Origin: Mugil cephalus
Taxonomy: Eukaryota > Chordata > Actinopteri > Mugiliformes > Mugilidae
Direction: 5' to 3'
Assembly: GCF_022458985.1 (NCBI RefSeq)
Contig: NC_061771.1
Span: forward strand, 14,733,001-14,797,000
Length of the DNA: 64,000 nt
Shown: piece after piece, positions 25,340 through 39,600 of the stretch
Layout of the letters: every line of letters begins with the position of its first letter
Numbering within the stretch: the stretch's first letter is position 1
The notes under the pieces: model-generated
What the model was told of the DNA's origin: nothing
The model's input: the letters and a program-made list of their open reading frames with translations, nothing else
Database searches by the model: none
Position numbers and translations under genes: made by a program

Positions 25340-28300
25340 CCCTTATCTCGACATCTATCAGATTGCTGATGTGGCCGCTTAAAGCTCACATTTTCCCAAG
25401 GCAATGTCCATATTGTTTGCTTTTGAATAGCAGAATAGTTGGCATCCTGTTGAACCAGTACCTCTGTTTGCCAAAGGTGTCGTTCAGACTGTAGCACAAG
25501 CACATGAACTGAACATAGACGGTCCAGTGGGTGATATATATATTTTTTTACCTGTCTGCTCGTGTCAAACATTTGCAGTTATTTACAGCATGGCTGCACA
25601 ATTTAATACTGTACAAATGTCCAGAGCTGGCCAGTTGATTTATTAGCAGCTGGGACGAACCTTCTGGCACAGAGAACTATTTTACATCCTAAAGATTCAT
25701 ATCTATGACCGGTTTGAAGCTGTGTAAAAAGTGGACTTGGAGGGTGAGCAGAGTAATTTAGATCATATCTGACAAGGATGATTGTGAGGGAGGTGTGTGT
25801 TTTCAAAGTGTTGTGCGTGACCTTGCTTTTGTTCTTCCTGGAGAAGCAAAACAATTGAGTACAGCACAACAGAATGGGCTGAAATATATCAATAAGCAGA
25901 ATGTCAGGGGGCAAGAAACGGAGATCTGAGTTTGCTAAGGCAACCAACCATGACGGTAACTGCAGAGATGAAAGATGTGACATTCAATGTAAGACATTCA
26001 ACAGAGGTATATTGATTGTATATTGATTTACAACAAATCTAATCTAAAATCCTAATAAAACAGACTCGCATGCATGAGTACGTCTTTGTATCTAGTGTAA
26101 TCTGACAAAATCTCAATCACTCAATCTTATCACTCAGCCAAGCAATCAGTTCACTCGCGTTGATGAGTCCAGTCGATAACAATTTTCCAGTTATACCTTT
26201 AACCTTAGTCTTACCACATTGATAATGAGGACCTTTGATATTTTAAGTTGAATATTAAACATATTCTAGTTCACACTGTGTTATTTGTGAATGAGTGTGA
26301 CTGATTAAGCTCTGCACATTTAAATACAATGACTTTTATGGCAGCTCTGGGTGAACGCGGAGATCATGCAAATGAGTCTTTTTTTGCGGCGGGGTAAGCA
26401 TACTCTGTATTCAAGGACTACTCGGGACGGATGAAGACACAGTTTCCTATCTCTGAATTGTGTCAAAATGAAGTATTTATGTGAAGCAAGCAGGGGAGAA
26501 AAGCAACGGAAATATGCACTTCATTACGTATAAAACCAAGACTGAACGGGGGATGAATAAAACATTCACAGCATGTCCAAATTCTTTCTTATCTGAGTTT
26601 CTTCTCATCCAGTGTGGCACGAGAGACCTTTGCCTGACCTTCTCTGCCACCTCAGTGAATCTGCATCTTATCAGACAGAAGACCTTTCTACTATCACTGC
26701 AGTGAAGAAATTGACAAGTGGGCTTGAGACATGAATGATTAAACCCCATAGCAGCTAATCTCTTAACATAATTACATCCCATGAGGTTTATCCAAGTTGT
26801 GGTATCAGCTGTTCCAGCAGATGCAAACTTTGTTTTAGTAAATTCTGTACGTCTATGAATGTTGTCACACTCGATGAATTTTTCATTTTACACACTTTGA
26901 TGTTTCCTCTGTAGTTTCTATCCAGGAACTGAAGAGGTTGCTGGGTAAGCAGAAGGTAAGAGGCAGCGGGTTTCTATCCTGATCCGTAAACTGAGAAGAG
27001 CTGCACTATTCCCACATTCTTTACCAACTTTGACGGGGCCTGTTTGGACCAGACTGTGGTTGAGCTGCAAATATATTAGTCAGCTTTTTTTTTTTTTTTG
27101 CATCAGAACGCAGGCTGTTCATTCAGTTAATTACTTGTAAGGTTCAAACTAATGCAGCGATGACGAAAACTTCAGACCCCAACAACCAAAGGCCTGGTTA
27201 AAAGCTGAGGTTAGTAAACGCACAAGTGTAATCAGGATGGTTCGGCTCCATTACACTTACTCAGTGCTTACTATTAAATACTACACCCATAATCATTATT
27301 CACACATACAGGTTTAGTGGTGTGTGGCATTAAAATGTTATGGCCTCATAACAAACAAGTGTCTAACTTACCATGATAATTTATTTGCCACTAGAAACTA
27401 GTATGTGGAGTTTGTCTTTCCATATTTTGCCAAAATCTAACATGTGTTGGCTGTCAACTGTCTAAGTTCATAACACAACCAGCATTCATGTCCATCTGGT
27501 CATCTGATCTGTGTGTAGAAGTCCGATTTATCATTAGTTTAGCCCCACTGTTTGACTAAGTTTGGGGTAGTGCATCACATGAGTCCATATGAATGCTCTG
27601 GTAGTATAATCTTGGACATTTTCATAAAACTTAGAGTTAAATATGTCTGATGTCACCAAGCACCAAGCAGTAGTAATCGCCACTTGAAAAGTGTACATTT
27701 TGTGCAAAAAAAATAATAAAAAATAAATAAATCATTTTCCATTTGAAGGAATTATATCTTATAAGAAAGATCTAGAAAGACGTTCAAGTTTCTAGTTTCT
27801 GCTAGAGTAAGGCGCGCAATAACGCGACGACGTCATCGATTACGTACCTACGTCGATTTGCGGAAATAAATTCCTTTGTTTTCGTAAATGATTAATTGTG
27901 GCGGCTGTTTTAACAGGGACCAGATAAGCACTGGGTAAAAACCCGAACACCTGAGACACAAATGTGGAGCATCTCAACAGAGGACATTGACCTGACCTAG
28001 TGTTTGGACTATTACAGTGAGTTTTTTTCTGGTTAGTGGTTGGTGCTTTATTGAGGTTTTCACGTAACAACTCAACACAAACTCTCCAGAGCAGATGCTA
28101 ATGGATACTTTCCAGTGCATTGTTGAGTTGTAGTCTGTGTGTTTCTGTGCATATAAACCATAGACTGTATAAATATACAGTCTATACTGTCTATGATATA
28201 AACCATACTCTAAATATTTCGCTCTAGGTCGGCGTAAGCACCCACGAACAGATAAATTATAGCTACAAACTCGGGCTTCAAGTTCAAGCCGTTAAAGTTA

Positions 28301-29320
28301 AAACATATTTAACACTGTCTCTGCTACTTAATAGTGGAATATAGTAAACAAAACTTTTCCTAAGGTTTGGAAGATTTATTTATTTAAAAACATGTTCTTA
28401 TAAGTGAAGGCTTAAATTAGCCATGGGCTTAGACTAGACTAGATTAATCAAACAGAATCATTGGTTGGTTAATTGGTTGAAAATCTGTTTTCATTGTTTT
28501 CTTGGGCAAAACAGCCACGATGAACAAGTAAGTAGCAAGTTTACTAACTGACATTGGAGTGACATAAAATCTGTGTTTATTTATTTGAAGAGATAACCAT
28601 AGAAATGACGTGTTGTTGATGAGGGTTCAAAGCTGGAAAAGGAGTCAGGCTGGGGTTTCCTGAGGTGTGCTCCATTACCCCAACAGAAGGAACTAAGGCG
28701 AGAGGTTGTTTCCTGTACAGACTGTTAAGTCTCAAAACACTTCCGTTGACTTTTAATCAAATCATAATCACTGTATGACGGACAAGTGCGGGATAATGCT
28801 CGCTGTTTAGCATGCTTCTTAAGAATCCCACACTATAAAGAACCGACAATCGGTCCAGAACACTACTGAAAAATAAAACATACAAAACCCAACACAAATC
28901 CTCTGCATTCTGTAATATGCCCCTCTGTGTCCTCTTCACGCCTGGATATATGATTGCACCAAGGACGCCGAAGGTTTTACTTTGAAAATATGTGCATACA
29001 AAACACTTCTCTTGGGATGGAAAGAAAGAAATATAGGAATACACAGTATGACGTGTAATGTAGTGTACCACTGTGCTGCTTCATATGCATTATAATCACA
29101 AGACTGTCAGCACACCGTCCTCTTAGTGTTGACTCTTCATATACTTGCCAAAAAAAAAAAAAAAAAAAAGCTTTAGTGACCATATCATCATATCAGATTA
29201 TGTTTGAGTGTTTACATTCCTAGGATTGCAATCCTCTGATGGACCACTAGAGGGAGCACTTTTACTTTGTTATAGATGTGAGAATCTGTGCAGTACAAAG
29301 GCAATAACAAGTCACCTGCA
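25340..29320. other. Stretch between fabp2 and gucy1b1 without a supported gene
   Basis: I see no gene here. Open frames up to 126 codons (minus strand, 25603-25983) resemble nothing I know. Notable sequence includes a CpG-dense, ACGT-rich patch at 27810-27862, a palindromic ACTGTATA/TATACAGT cluster at 28155-28195 typical of fish MITE ends, and a poly(A) run at 29150-29169. One exon-like 41-nt segment at 26915-26955 is discussed under findings. Confidence 0.45.
29150..29169. repeat. Poly(A) run
   Basis: About twenty A residues beyond the inferred 3' end of gucy1b1. It may be the tail of an old retroposed insertion, but no parent sequence is recognisable beside it. Confidence 0.7.
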
Positions 29321-30612
29321 TGTGTCAAGTCTCTTTTTTTATTAGCTACCTCCTAAAAGACACTGGCCAGATAGAACAGTCATGTCTCAAAAGCACAAAA
29401 ATGCACTCATACTGTACAGTACAAGAGGCACCAATAAGCCGTGAGACCATTACGTGAAGCTTGGTAATAATGAATTTGGATTACATGGTGAAAATGTGCA
29501 GTCCGTATACTCTTAAGAAGTCAATCCAACACATAAAACAAAGTTAAAGGTTTGCTCAAGTTGGCACAAACAGCACTTTCCTCCATAATAATGTTTACTT
29601 TTCTAAAGGTGATCACCACTTGGATCAGTAACATGAAGCGAACAATAAATATGAAGGACTTTTAGTACATATCTCAAAAACACACAGTAGAACCTAAAGT
29701 AGTACTCAGTGTTATTTCATGGACAAAGACATGAAGTGATTGCGCGATGAATACAGGGGTGCAATAAATAAATAAAGTGGTGTATTGTGTGCATAAATGA
29801 GGCTACTTTAATAGTTTAGTCATAGATGTATGATAATGCAGATTTGACCAAAGGCTCAGATGACTTGGAAAACTAACCAATAAATATCTTCAAAATGTAA
29901 TATATGACTGTAGTTGGCTTAGGTGCTACACCAGAACAATTGTGACAATGGCGATATAAATATATATATATATGGTACAGTAGCATTAATACCTCAATAC
30001 AGTTCTTAGTGTCTTGATGCCAGTGTAACATATTCAGTGTAAAACTTAACATTCAAAAATAAAAATAAAACATTTTTATTATACTTGAATGAAGATTCTA
30101 ACATTATCCCTGTTGAGAAGAAGTTATTGTGTATTACATAATACAGATTTTATAAAGTTAAAGTGAAATGAGTATTTTTGGCAAGGACTATAAATTCTCA
30201 GGATTTTTTGGCACACCAGACAATTATTGGCAACAAAGAACATTTACAATTGATGGAAAACTGTTCCGCTTATCAAAAATATTGGTGACAGTCTCGTGTA
30301 GTTTTTAGAAATACCAGACGACGTTGTGCAAAAATGTACCAAATGTGAATGCACCACTTACTGTATCAGTAATCTCTACTATTCTTAAAATACTGCACAT
30401 TTATAAAATATAATGAGGTCATGGCACATCATGGGAAAGCAGAAAGAAGTAGAGAGGGAAGGAGGGAGGGCGATAGTACAGGTTCAAATTCACACTGACA
30501 CAACGGTGATTCATCATAATAAAAATATCTGCGTGTCTCTGGATAGATTATTATTTTATATTTAACCCGATCCATCTCGCTCCTGCCTCAGCATCGTGCT
30601 CACGGTGAGTTG
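29320..30612 (-). other. gucy1b1: gucy1b1 3' UTR (inferred)
   Basis: It follows the TAA at 30615-30613. Minus-strand AATAAA words occur at 30080-30075 and 29343-29338; I place the end at the distal one. There is no coding potential. The exact end and the choice of signal are unproven. Confidence 0.45.
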
Positions 30613-33600
30613 TTAAGCTCTAGCTGCGGCGGACTCCGTGTCGGTGGGCTTCCTGGAAAGAAACCACACCTTCATCGGCTCCTTCTTCCCTTTCATGGTG
30701 ACGGGGCCCCGGTACTCCAGATGAAACTGAGGGTCGGCGTTCTCGGCAGACTGCAAACACCTGGGGAGCACAATGTGGTCCAGGGTCATCAAATAAGGAT
30801 AAGGACACCCTGCTTCATGTTTAAAGGCTTTTATATTTATTGTTTTTCTTAACGCATCACAGTTTGCTTTTAATATTCGCTCCAAAAAAGCAAGCAGTGT
30901 ACGGAGAGGAAACAAGGAGGTACTTGTACTCACCGATAAGTATACTCTGAGACGTTTATTTTTCCCTTTTCGCCAGTCGTTTCTGTACGACTTGTGAGGT
31001 TGACTGTATTTCCAAAAAGGCAATATCTGGGCATCCTCTGGCCAATCACCCCGGTCACCACCTCTCCTGTGTGGATCCCAATAGTGATCTGCAGAAAAAA
31101 TCAAAAAGGTGATGATTTAACCAAGGCAAGTTAATAAATGAATAAAATACAACATGTATACCACTGATATGTTGTGAATTCATCATTTAATGCTGTGCAA
31201 GATGCACGTGATTCAAACTGTACAGTGTATGAGTCAGAGTAAACTATCCTGGTGTTAAAATAAACCTGTATGGATGTTAAATCGGGGACGAGATAAATTA
31301 TTTGAGCTCAACAGACAGAAATGCAAACATGCAAGCAGCGCACCAGCTGAATTCCCCTCTCGATGTGTCGCCGCTGATTCTTAAAGCTATCGATCCAAAG
31401 GGTGCAACATTCGGTAAGTGGACGTAAAGTTAACTTTGCCAAGAGAGTCTCAACGCCCGAAATCAGACGATTCTTTATGTATAAAACGGGATTTGCAATA
31501 AACAGTTACAAAAGTAGTCCTTGGCAATCTAGAGACTAATATTTACACTTGAACTCGTAGGCACTTCAGTGCTTGTTTTCTTCAGAGCACGAACATGCCG
31601 TGAGTGTCTGTGACAAATCGGAATCTATTTTAAGCTGCAGGATCGTGAGATCATTTGAGTCTGCTTCTGCTACGAAACCCGGGCTCCTCTTTAGCCTTGT
31701 CGCAAAATAAACAACCTTTTGTTAACCAGACACGATTTTCCAAAGTTAAGTCTCAACAGTCATTGATACAATAACAATCTCCAACAATGAGTTTATACAA
31801 AAGTTCTCTTTTCTTTTATCCCACTTATTACAGAAAAATGGGAATATGTCCAGGAGGCACAGATATAATTATCCTCAGGTCCACAAGACCGAACGACAAA
31901 AACACTCATCAGATACTTTAGTATGAGATTTTTCAAAGATTGGGAAGGCAGCAGAGATCCAAAAAGCCTCAATTACCTCTGCCAAAATAACAGATGCATT
32001 GCTAAAAGCTGCTAAATAATTAAATATCAGAAGGAAAACAGCCTGAGAATCATGATAACATGTGCCAAACACAGAGAAACAACCCAACAGCCGTATAAAA
32101 GACATAAAGTATACAGAGAGGCCACTCTACAGTATGATTTAAAATATATTTTCTATGACACTTTCTAATTCTGAAAATGTTCCCTGTTATTTTCCAGTTT
32201 TTAAAATGTGTGAAGTTCCTTTTGTACCACTGTCTGTTATTAAAGCTGGGTGATCTCCAGCCTCACTGAGGAGGCACGGAGGCAAGGTACAGGACGTTCA
32301 CACTGTCCTTTCCACTTCTACCAAATGTGCCAGCAGTAGTTTTTAAGCAGCGCAAGGATTCACGTAGTTTGATTTATTTGTTAATGGGGTGGGCTCAATT
32401 GCAAATGGAAGGGGGGAAAATAAAACTTGATGAGAACCAGACGAGATTCATTTCACACCTGTACTGGTTCATCATCCACTTTGACTTGTCCGGCGATCTC
32501 CATCATGTCAAGAGCGAGGTGGCAGATTGACTTGGCGTGGTGCGTGCACGGCTCCGGGAGTCCGCTCACTGTCATGTACTTATCACCGACTGTTTCCACC
32601 TGTATAAAGAAACCGTTTGTCATTCTTCACGAGTTGTATTGCGACCTCTTTCGCTTTACTTTCGTTTCATCTCGGTCCATGTGTTCCCACCGTTGCGCTG
32701 AGTTTTTTTTTTTTTTGAATGCGCAGCCAGAAATAAACTCAAACACCCTGAGATAAACACTTAAACACTTACATCAGCTTTAAGACATTCGGGGGCCCTG
32801 CTAAAACCCTAGGACCACCTAGCCGTTTAGCTTGTAGAGTAAATATTACTTCTTTTGGTGACCCAGTGCCTGAAGCCGATCCCCTGGAAGTGCCGGGGTC
32901 TGTTTGACGTCTTAAAGTGCATTCTTGTCTGAAAGCCTGGAGCGTAAATCTGCTGCATGAGGCCTATAAAACGGTACAGTCCCTCTGTAAAACTATACTG
33001 TGTTTAAAAGTTAGTGCTGCTCTGATGAAAAACTCAAGTCAAGTGATATAAATACTCTCTTACTGAACTGTGTGTGCATAATTGCGTAACACCATGCTGG
33101 TGGATTTAAGCTAGAGAACCAGTGTAGATCACTGGTGCTGTGGTCGTCATTTCAAATGTCACGATCATTTTGCTGCAGAAATACTTCCTTTCTACCCCTT
33201 TTAGTGAGAGAAATGTTCACATCACATGCGTCGGACGGACTGTGATGACTCGTGCTTCCAACCTTGTATACATAAGGGTTCTTCCGAGAGTCCGTCAGGA
33301 TGTCAAAGCGTGTGTAAACATCGTTGAGCAGGTTGACTATCTTGATGGCTCCCTCGGCCGAGGCGTGCTTGCTGCAGAAAGCGTTGAATCCCACGATGCC
33401 GCTGAAGAGGATGGTCACGTTGTCGTAGCGCTTTGCCGGGACGGGCCGCTTGTGTCGCAGCTCGTTGGCAACAGACGGCGGCAGAACGGAATAGAGCAAT
33501 CTGGAGAGAGGGAGAGACAGCGACGTTTTGAGTGTGGCTGTGGTGTACTCGAGCCGCAGAGTAATGGGCTGGGGCCGCCAGACTGAAGTCCACCCTTTGG

Positions 33601-36600
33601 ATCAGCATTTTATTTGCTCACCCACCACCTTTTGGTCATTTCGCTATGCAAGCTGCTCTCAGACGGGAGGGTGGTGTTTCTATGGTAACTGGTCGGATCA
33701 TGGCTGCCTGTTAAAAGCAAAATACCTTCGACGGTGCATCATCATTTCATCGGGATAAAAGTCACTGTATGGAAATCCACACACGCAAATAGAAGAGAGA
33801 ATATGTAAATATGTGTATTTATATATATTTAAAGGTAAAATCTTTAACAATGCATACGCGTGCAGTGGTTTTCTCCGCGTGCCTAAACAGAAGCAAAAAC
33901 AGTTTACATGTAAATTCTCGTCGTCAGAAAACACGGTATTTAAACATCTGGAAAGGCGACGACAGTGCAGCAGCAGTTCTCTTAAATATTTAGAGAGAAG
34001 CCGTGAATTCTAATCAATGTTTGGAGCCCGAGGCGCTCTGAGACCAGAGAATGGTTGGAATAATAATACAGGGATCCAACGGGAGAGCCGTAGTCTTTTC
34101 CTATTAGAAGACAGCAGTCGTAATAAAGGTGATACGCCACCTCTGTGTTCATCTCTGGCTGTCGCCCACTGCACGGAACAACCTTTTCTGAAACCAAGAG
34201 CTACTATGTTTATAGCAGGGATTGAAGTCTAGCTTAGGTAAATATCAACCTGCACAATAGAATCTGAATCATGAGCCCCGCCACCACAGTCAGCTGTGTG
34301 CGACTGGAGCCTGTATCTTCCTGTATCTTCGGTGTTTCTTCTCTAAAGTTTGCCCTTAAAAGGGAATTCTTGAGGAGGCCTCTCTTTTATCTCCCTACGT
34401 GATGGACTAATCAGCCATCTTTGCCACTAATGGTCCTGTGAAGGAAGTAGAAACCCAGAATCACAGCTGCGTTACGCATTCATCATAATGAGCCTGAGGT
34501 TGTGTCACTACATACAGATAACGACTGGGATAATTACATGTAACGCAGTTTTTTTTTTTTTTGTTGACTCACTGGAGAGAAAAGTTTGCAAACGCTGCTA
34601 AATCTGAGCATCAATAGAAAATCCACTGTTGAAAATCCGCAAACCGTACCTTTAAAACGTGGTTCTCGTAGCTCGTAGCGACAGCGCTTACTCTCCTCAG
34701 GCTTAATTGACAACAAATTTCATGAAATCTATGAAAATAGCCAAACCTGTCTGTCTTCTTCTTCTCGTCCTCAAGTGCCCGGAGTGTGTGCTGGAGGCGA
34801 TCCGTCAAGATTTCCAGCTCTTGGGTCAGCTTGTACTCCTCACGAAACTGCTCGCCCAGCAGCACCAGGTCCCGCGTGGCGTCGTGTAGCGGGATGTCAC
34901 TCAGGTACAGCCCCCTCCGAGTAAGGTCATCCAGGTTCATAACACTGACCACAAACACAGAGAAGAGCGAAAGGGGAAAGAATGATTACGTGTTTTGTAT
35001 TAAACATCCTGCTGTGTGTCCTACAGTGGCCGTTTATGTGCCTATCAGGGACGGGTGTTAAATTAGACAGATCATCGAGGATGAACCACTGGCAGTGAGA
35101 TCATCCTCCTCCAGTCGGGGATGAGCCAACTGTCTCCAGATAAATGTTCCTCTTGTGGAGTGTCGTCACACGCTGTGTACGAGCATGCTATTCTGGACAG
35201 TTCTTTCCTGTCAGGCAGCAACCGTCTGTACAAACACGGATCTTGTCGTCTCTAAAGTGTCTTCGATCTCGGAGGACGAGATCTCTTGAACCCTGCTCTC
35301 CTGCATCCAGCGTTTCACTAGAAACGCCCGCTTGCTTATGTAAGGGCCACAGAGGCTAATGGACGTCACAGCGGAAGGACTGATGTAATCACGAGCTCAC
35401 ATGTTACCTTGTGTTGTTTTTTTGTCTCTGGTCTTGTACCTGCGCATTTTATTTTTTACTTATGTATGTGGGACTAAGAGGAAAATACATTAACATTTCC
35501 AGTTAATTAATTGACTGCGTAACGACGGGAGAAAATAATAACGATAATCTCATTGTCCTTGACAGCATTTGAATTACGAGCCAAACTAAAAAAGGTTTTC
35601 TTTTCTGACAGTTTTGCTACAGTTCACAAATAATCTTCTTGGAATAATCAACTGCAGCTGTACCTTTAACATAAGCAGAGTATTGTCAATATTGTCAAAA
35701 AAAGAAATGTATTGTCAAAGAATAAGGTTTGCAATAACCCAGACACTTGTATTTCTGTCAGCACCTTTTTAAGTATTATCTCTGAGCCTGACAGAGCTGG
35801 TTCCTCTGAGATATAAACCCTGACTGTAAAATCAACACGCTTTATACGTAATTAATAATGTTGATGGTGTCACCAGGTTTTTATTAAAACTGGAAATGTG
35901 AATTTATGGATGTTTTGCTGAAGTTGGCATTTATCAGAGGTGAAGGTGTAAAAGACGACTTATAGAAATCTAATGTCTCATTAGACGTTTGTTAATTTTA
36001 TTAATTTTATTTATTTATGCGTCAAAAAAAAGGAAACCTTTTAGTCATGTTTTTTTTTTTGCGTCTTCTAAGCATTTTCAAACTGCTGCTGTCACCATGT
36101 TTGTGTACTGTTACCATGGCTACGGGTGTTATTCTGATCCAAGGTTAATGGAAAAGGCTGCGTCCATGTCCCTCTGCTCTGCAGCGAGACTGTCGTCTTC
36201 TGTCCTCCTCTGTTAACAATATAAACCCCAAACTGCGTTTCAGCACAACCACTATAGTCACCTGGTTATTGCCACTAGCAGCGTCTCAGTTTCCACTTAG
36301 TTCGAGCATCTTTCAGAAAATTGCGTCTTCAGTAAAGTCGCATTTATTGCCTGGGTTTTGTTTGACTAAACATATTAAATGGTTGGTTAACTTATATCAT
36401 TGTGTTCGTACAACAAAAGTGGCAATCACAAAGATTTATTTCATTCTCTTTGGCGCCTCCTATGGTGATCAGTGGTATTACAGACTGTATTTGAAGCTCT
36501 CTTTCTTGACATCTAAACACTGAGGCCTGTTGGCAATTGGCACCTGGGCCACGCCCCCATACCAGCAGTGTAATGACCATCTGTTTATTCAGCCATAGTA

Positions 36601-39600
36601 TTGTTTATTTGCAGCTGAAGCGGAGGAAAACCCTGTACCCGGTTCACACATGTGAGAGGAACAGTGAGTCTGTTGTATTAGTTCCAGGTAATGTCTGAGG
36701 CCGAGAGATAACCACCAGGTGATGGATCACATGCTGGTCTGTGTGTGGCCTGTGAGGAATGTCACCACAGACACCCAGTTTAGTGCACTGTAAATGCAAG
36801 AAGTGGGTCATAGTCTCAGTTATCATCATGATGCCTTATGTAATCGTTTAACAGCTAATTATAGGATAATTATATTCTTTTACTACTAATACTGGATTTA
36901 AGTCCGTCCTTCTCATGGCGAGATAACTCGCTGAAATGTTGTGGCTTCGAAATGAGATTTGTAGATGAGCCTAATTAATAAGTCCGTGTCTTTTGACAAC
37001 GGGTAATGTTGGCTGAATTACTGAGAGCGAGACGCCTGCCGTTAATGGCTTTACAAACTGAACATCTGTCTTCCATGTCAGAGGAAACTTCTACGACGCG
37101 CCATCGCACAGACAACGCAAGTCACTGAATAAGACGGCACTAAAACTAAGTAACTGGTGCCTTCATCCATGTTGAACATGATCTTTTAGTTTTTTGACAA
37201 AAGTTAAATTAAACACCGCTGGCTGACGTGGTCCTTCACCGCAGTAAACTGAAGTTTATCTCAGGTCACTGGTGCATAAAGGCTGCTCACTTATTAATCT
37301 GCATCTGAAAACAGCCCAAAACAAATGTTCTATTTACTCCTGTTTGAGCATTATTTGTTGTACAGTGCTCAAATGTCTCGGGTAATTACTGGACTCTTGT
37401 CTTGAAAAAAAAGGGGAGCTATTGTAACGTGTTTGTGATCTGTTTGTAGTGTTTCAGAGGGAACTCGTTGCCTTTGAGCTCAGTGTCACTGAGTAAGGAA
37501 TGGAGGACTAACACATTGTGAGGGACCTTAAAATGTATGATTAAAATCATGTTAGAGAGGAAACCATAAAGAAAAAGAAGCGATGCTGAGAATCTACGAG
37601 CACGTTTAGAAAGTTACGATTTCTCTCCATTTTATTTCTGTGTTCGATCAAACAGAAAGGACATTCGTGAAAGTAAAACAACACCTTGGGAGTCCTGGAT
37701 CTCAAGGGCTTTGTCTTCAGTTTGATCTCATTCAGTGGGATAGAGAGAATCAGTGTTGTGCTTATTGCGTCAGTGCTTCTGTCAGGGCAGACTGCGTTGT
37801 GCGCTTACCTGGGTGAGCAAAGAAAAAGGATGTTCTCTGCCTCTGGCAAGTAAATCATCTGTCCTTTCAGTCTCAGACAGCTGATCTCCACCCCCGTCAG
37901 CTCGTCCTCATTCTCCACCGTCTCCACATTCAGCAGGCCCTCCTGTCAGGATTACATCACGCTTATGAATATTTCACCACACGCTCCCTAAGTTTTGGGC
38001 AGAATTGAGCACCAGTTAAACCTCGGTGTGTAACTTTAAATTTCTTAAATTTTCATTTTAAGTGTTAAACGCATCAATCCCCTCGCGGGAGAACTGGGTC
38101 AGATTGTAAAGTGTAACGTCCCCAGAGTAGCAGGGCTTTGGGGATCAGTCTCTTCAGAATTAGTGCAGTCGACTCCAAAGTGGTTACGAGGCCTCGCGGC
38201 TGCTACGTTGACGCCCAAGAATTTCGTGTCCTCTGAGCGCACACAGCTGCACAAATGTAACTTTCTGTTCCTGCTCTGCCTTTCCCGTATGAGTTTCCAA
38301 TGGATATCTCTTAAAAGTCTGTGGTCATAAAAAATTCACTTCACCTTTCTGCTCTGTCCTTTCTCAGTTCCTGAAGTGTCCCAGAACGGTTTGTCTTTCC
38401 TGCAGGTTGACCAAAAGCATGTCCAGTCCCCTTAAACAGTTTCCCTATATTTAGTCATAGAATATGTTTAAACGCTCGCTACAGTCTGCGTCTCAACAGT
38501 TTCATCCTCTGGCAGAGTTATGAAACCAATTTTATGTGATTTCTAAAAATATCTGTGAGCTTAATATTAATATGTAACCCTAAAAAAAAAAGACATTCTG
38601 TCAGGAACCATCAAGGCGTGTTTTGATCACAGAGACCTGTGATGTGTAGTTTAGTTCTTTCTGCCTTGGGTAAAGTAGGTTAGTACAAAGGGAGCAGTGA
38701 TGCTAAGAGCTAATGACACAGTGACAAAAACCAGACTTATATGTCGTATCTACCTTGCTTCGCAGAACGAAGACGGTGTTGATGTGAGAGAGGATGCCGT
38801 GATAACTGAAGTCAATGTGAGGACGGACCAGAGAAAAAACTGAAGGGAGGATGCAGGTACCGGGCTGGAGCTGGGAAAGGAAACAAAAAACGCACACAAA
38901 TTATTGCTTTTTGTTATTAATATGCGAAATCACAGCAGGAAAGTCTTGTTTTCTACTCGGTTTGAGACAAATACGACCACATGTAAATGGACGTTATAAA
39001 GTCTTCTCAGTGTAAAACTGACGTTACTACAACTGCATGCGAATGCGACACCTGAGGCAGGACTCTGTAAATGGCGTTCCCGCACTGTGTGAGCATCAGG
39101 TCTCTGTCGAACATCAGGTGAAACGGGAAGGCCTTGCAGAACGTGTAGGGGCTGATCCGAGTCTCCTGCGTGCCGTTCTCCTCGAAGCCGTCGAGGTCTT
39201 CGTAGAACGCCTCCTCCTCCGAGTCCTTCTCCTCTATCAGAAACTTGATGTGGTCGCACTCCTCACTTTTCGGTTGGATCATCTACGTCGGGTCGAGTTA
39301 AACAATTGAGAGAATAACGATGGCACCGTTAGAAAACTAACCAAAAAAAAAAAAAGTGACATTTACCACACAGAGGCACACAAACGCAGCACTGAGACTT
39401 AATAAATTGTCATAACCTCACAAGATTAACGTCATTCACATTATCCCACTGCTAATATTCTTATTATTAAGCCCGTGTGTATTATATAGCATTAGGCGGG
39501 TAACAGATGACATTATTCTGTGGGTTTATGGGCATAAGGCATGCTGACGTCAAGCTGCTGTCTCTGCACCCTGTTGCCACAGCAACAGTGGCTAATATTT

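Noticed and set aside
25603-25983. A 126-codon minus-strand frame upstream of fabp2, suggestive of a small gene.
   Set aside because: No recognised family, no poly(A) or promoter context, and rich in words seen in decayed repeats.
26340-26395. A possible first coding exon (ATGGCAGCTCTGGG to a GTAAGC donor) that might pair with the segment at 26915.
   Set aside because: The phases do not join: splicing them gives a stop inside the second segment.
33140-33608. Long frames on the opposite strand and in shifted frames over gucy1b1 exon 33500-33263.
   Set aside because: They are shadows of the real exon, which carries the conserved cyclase sequence [17 protein letters not shown].
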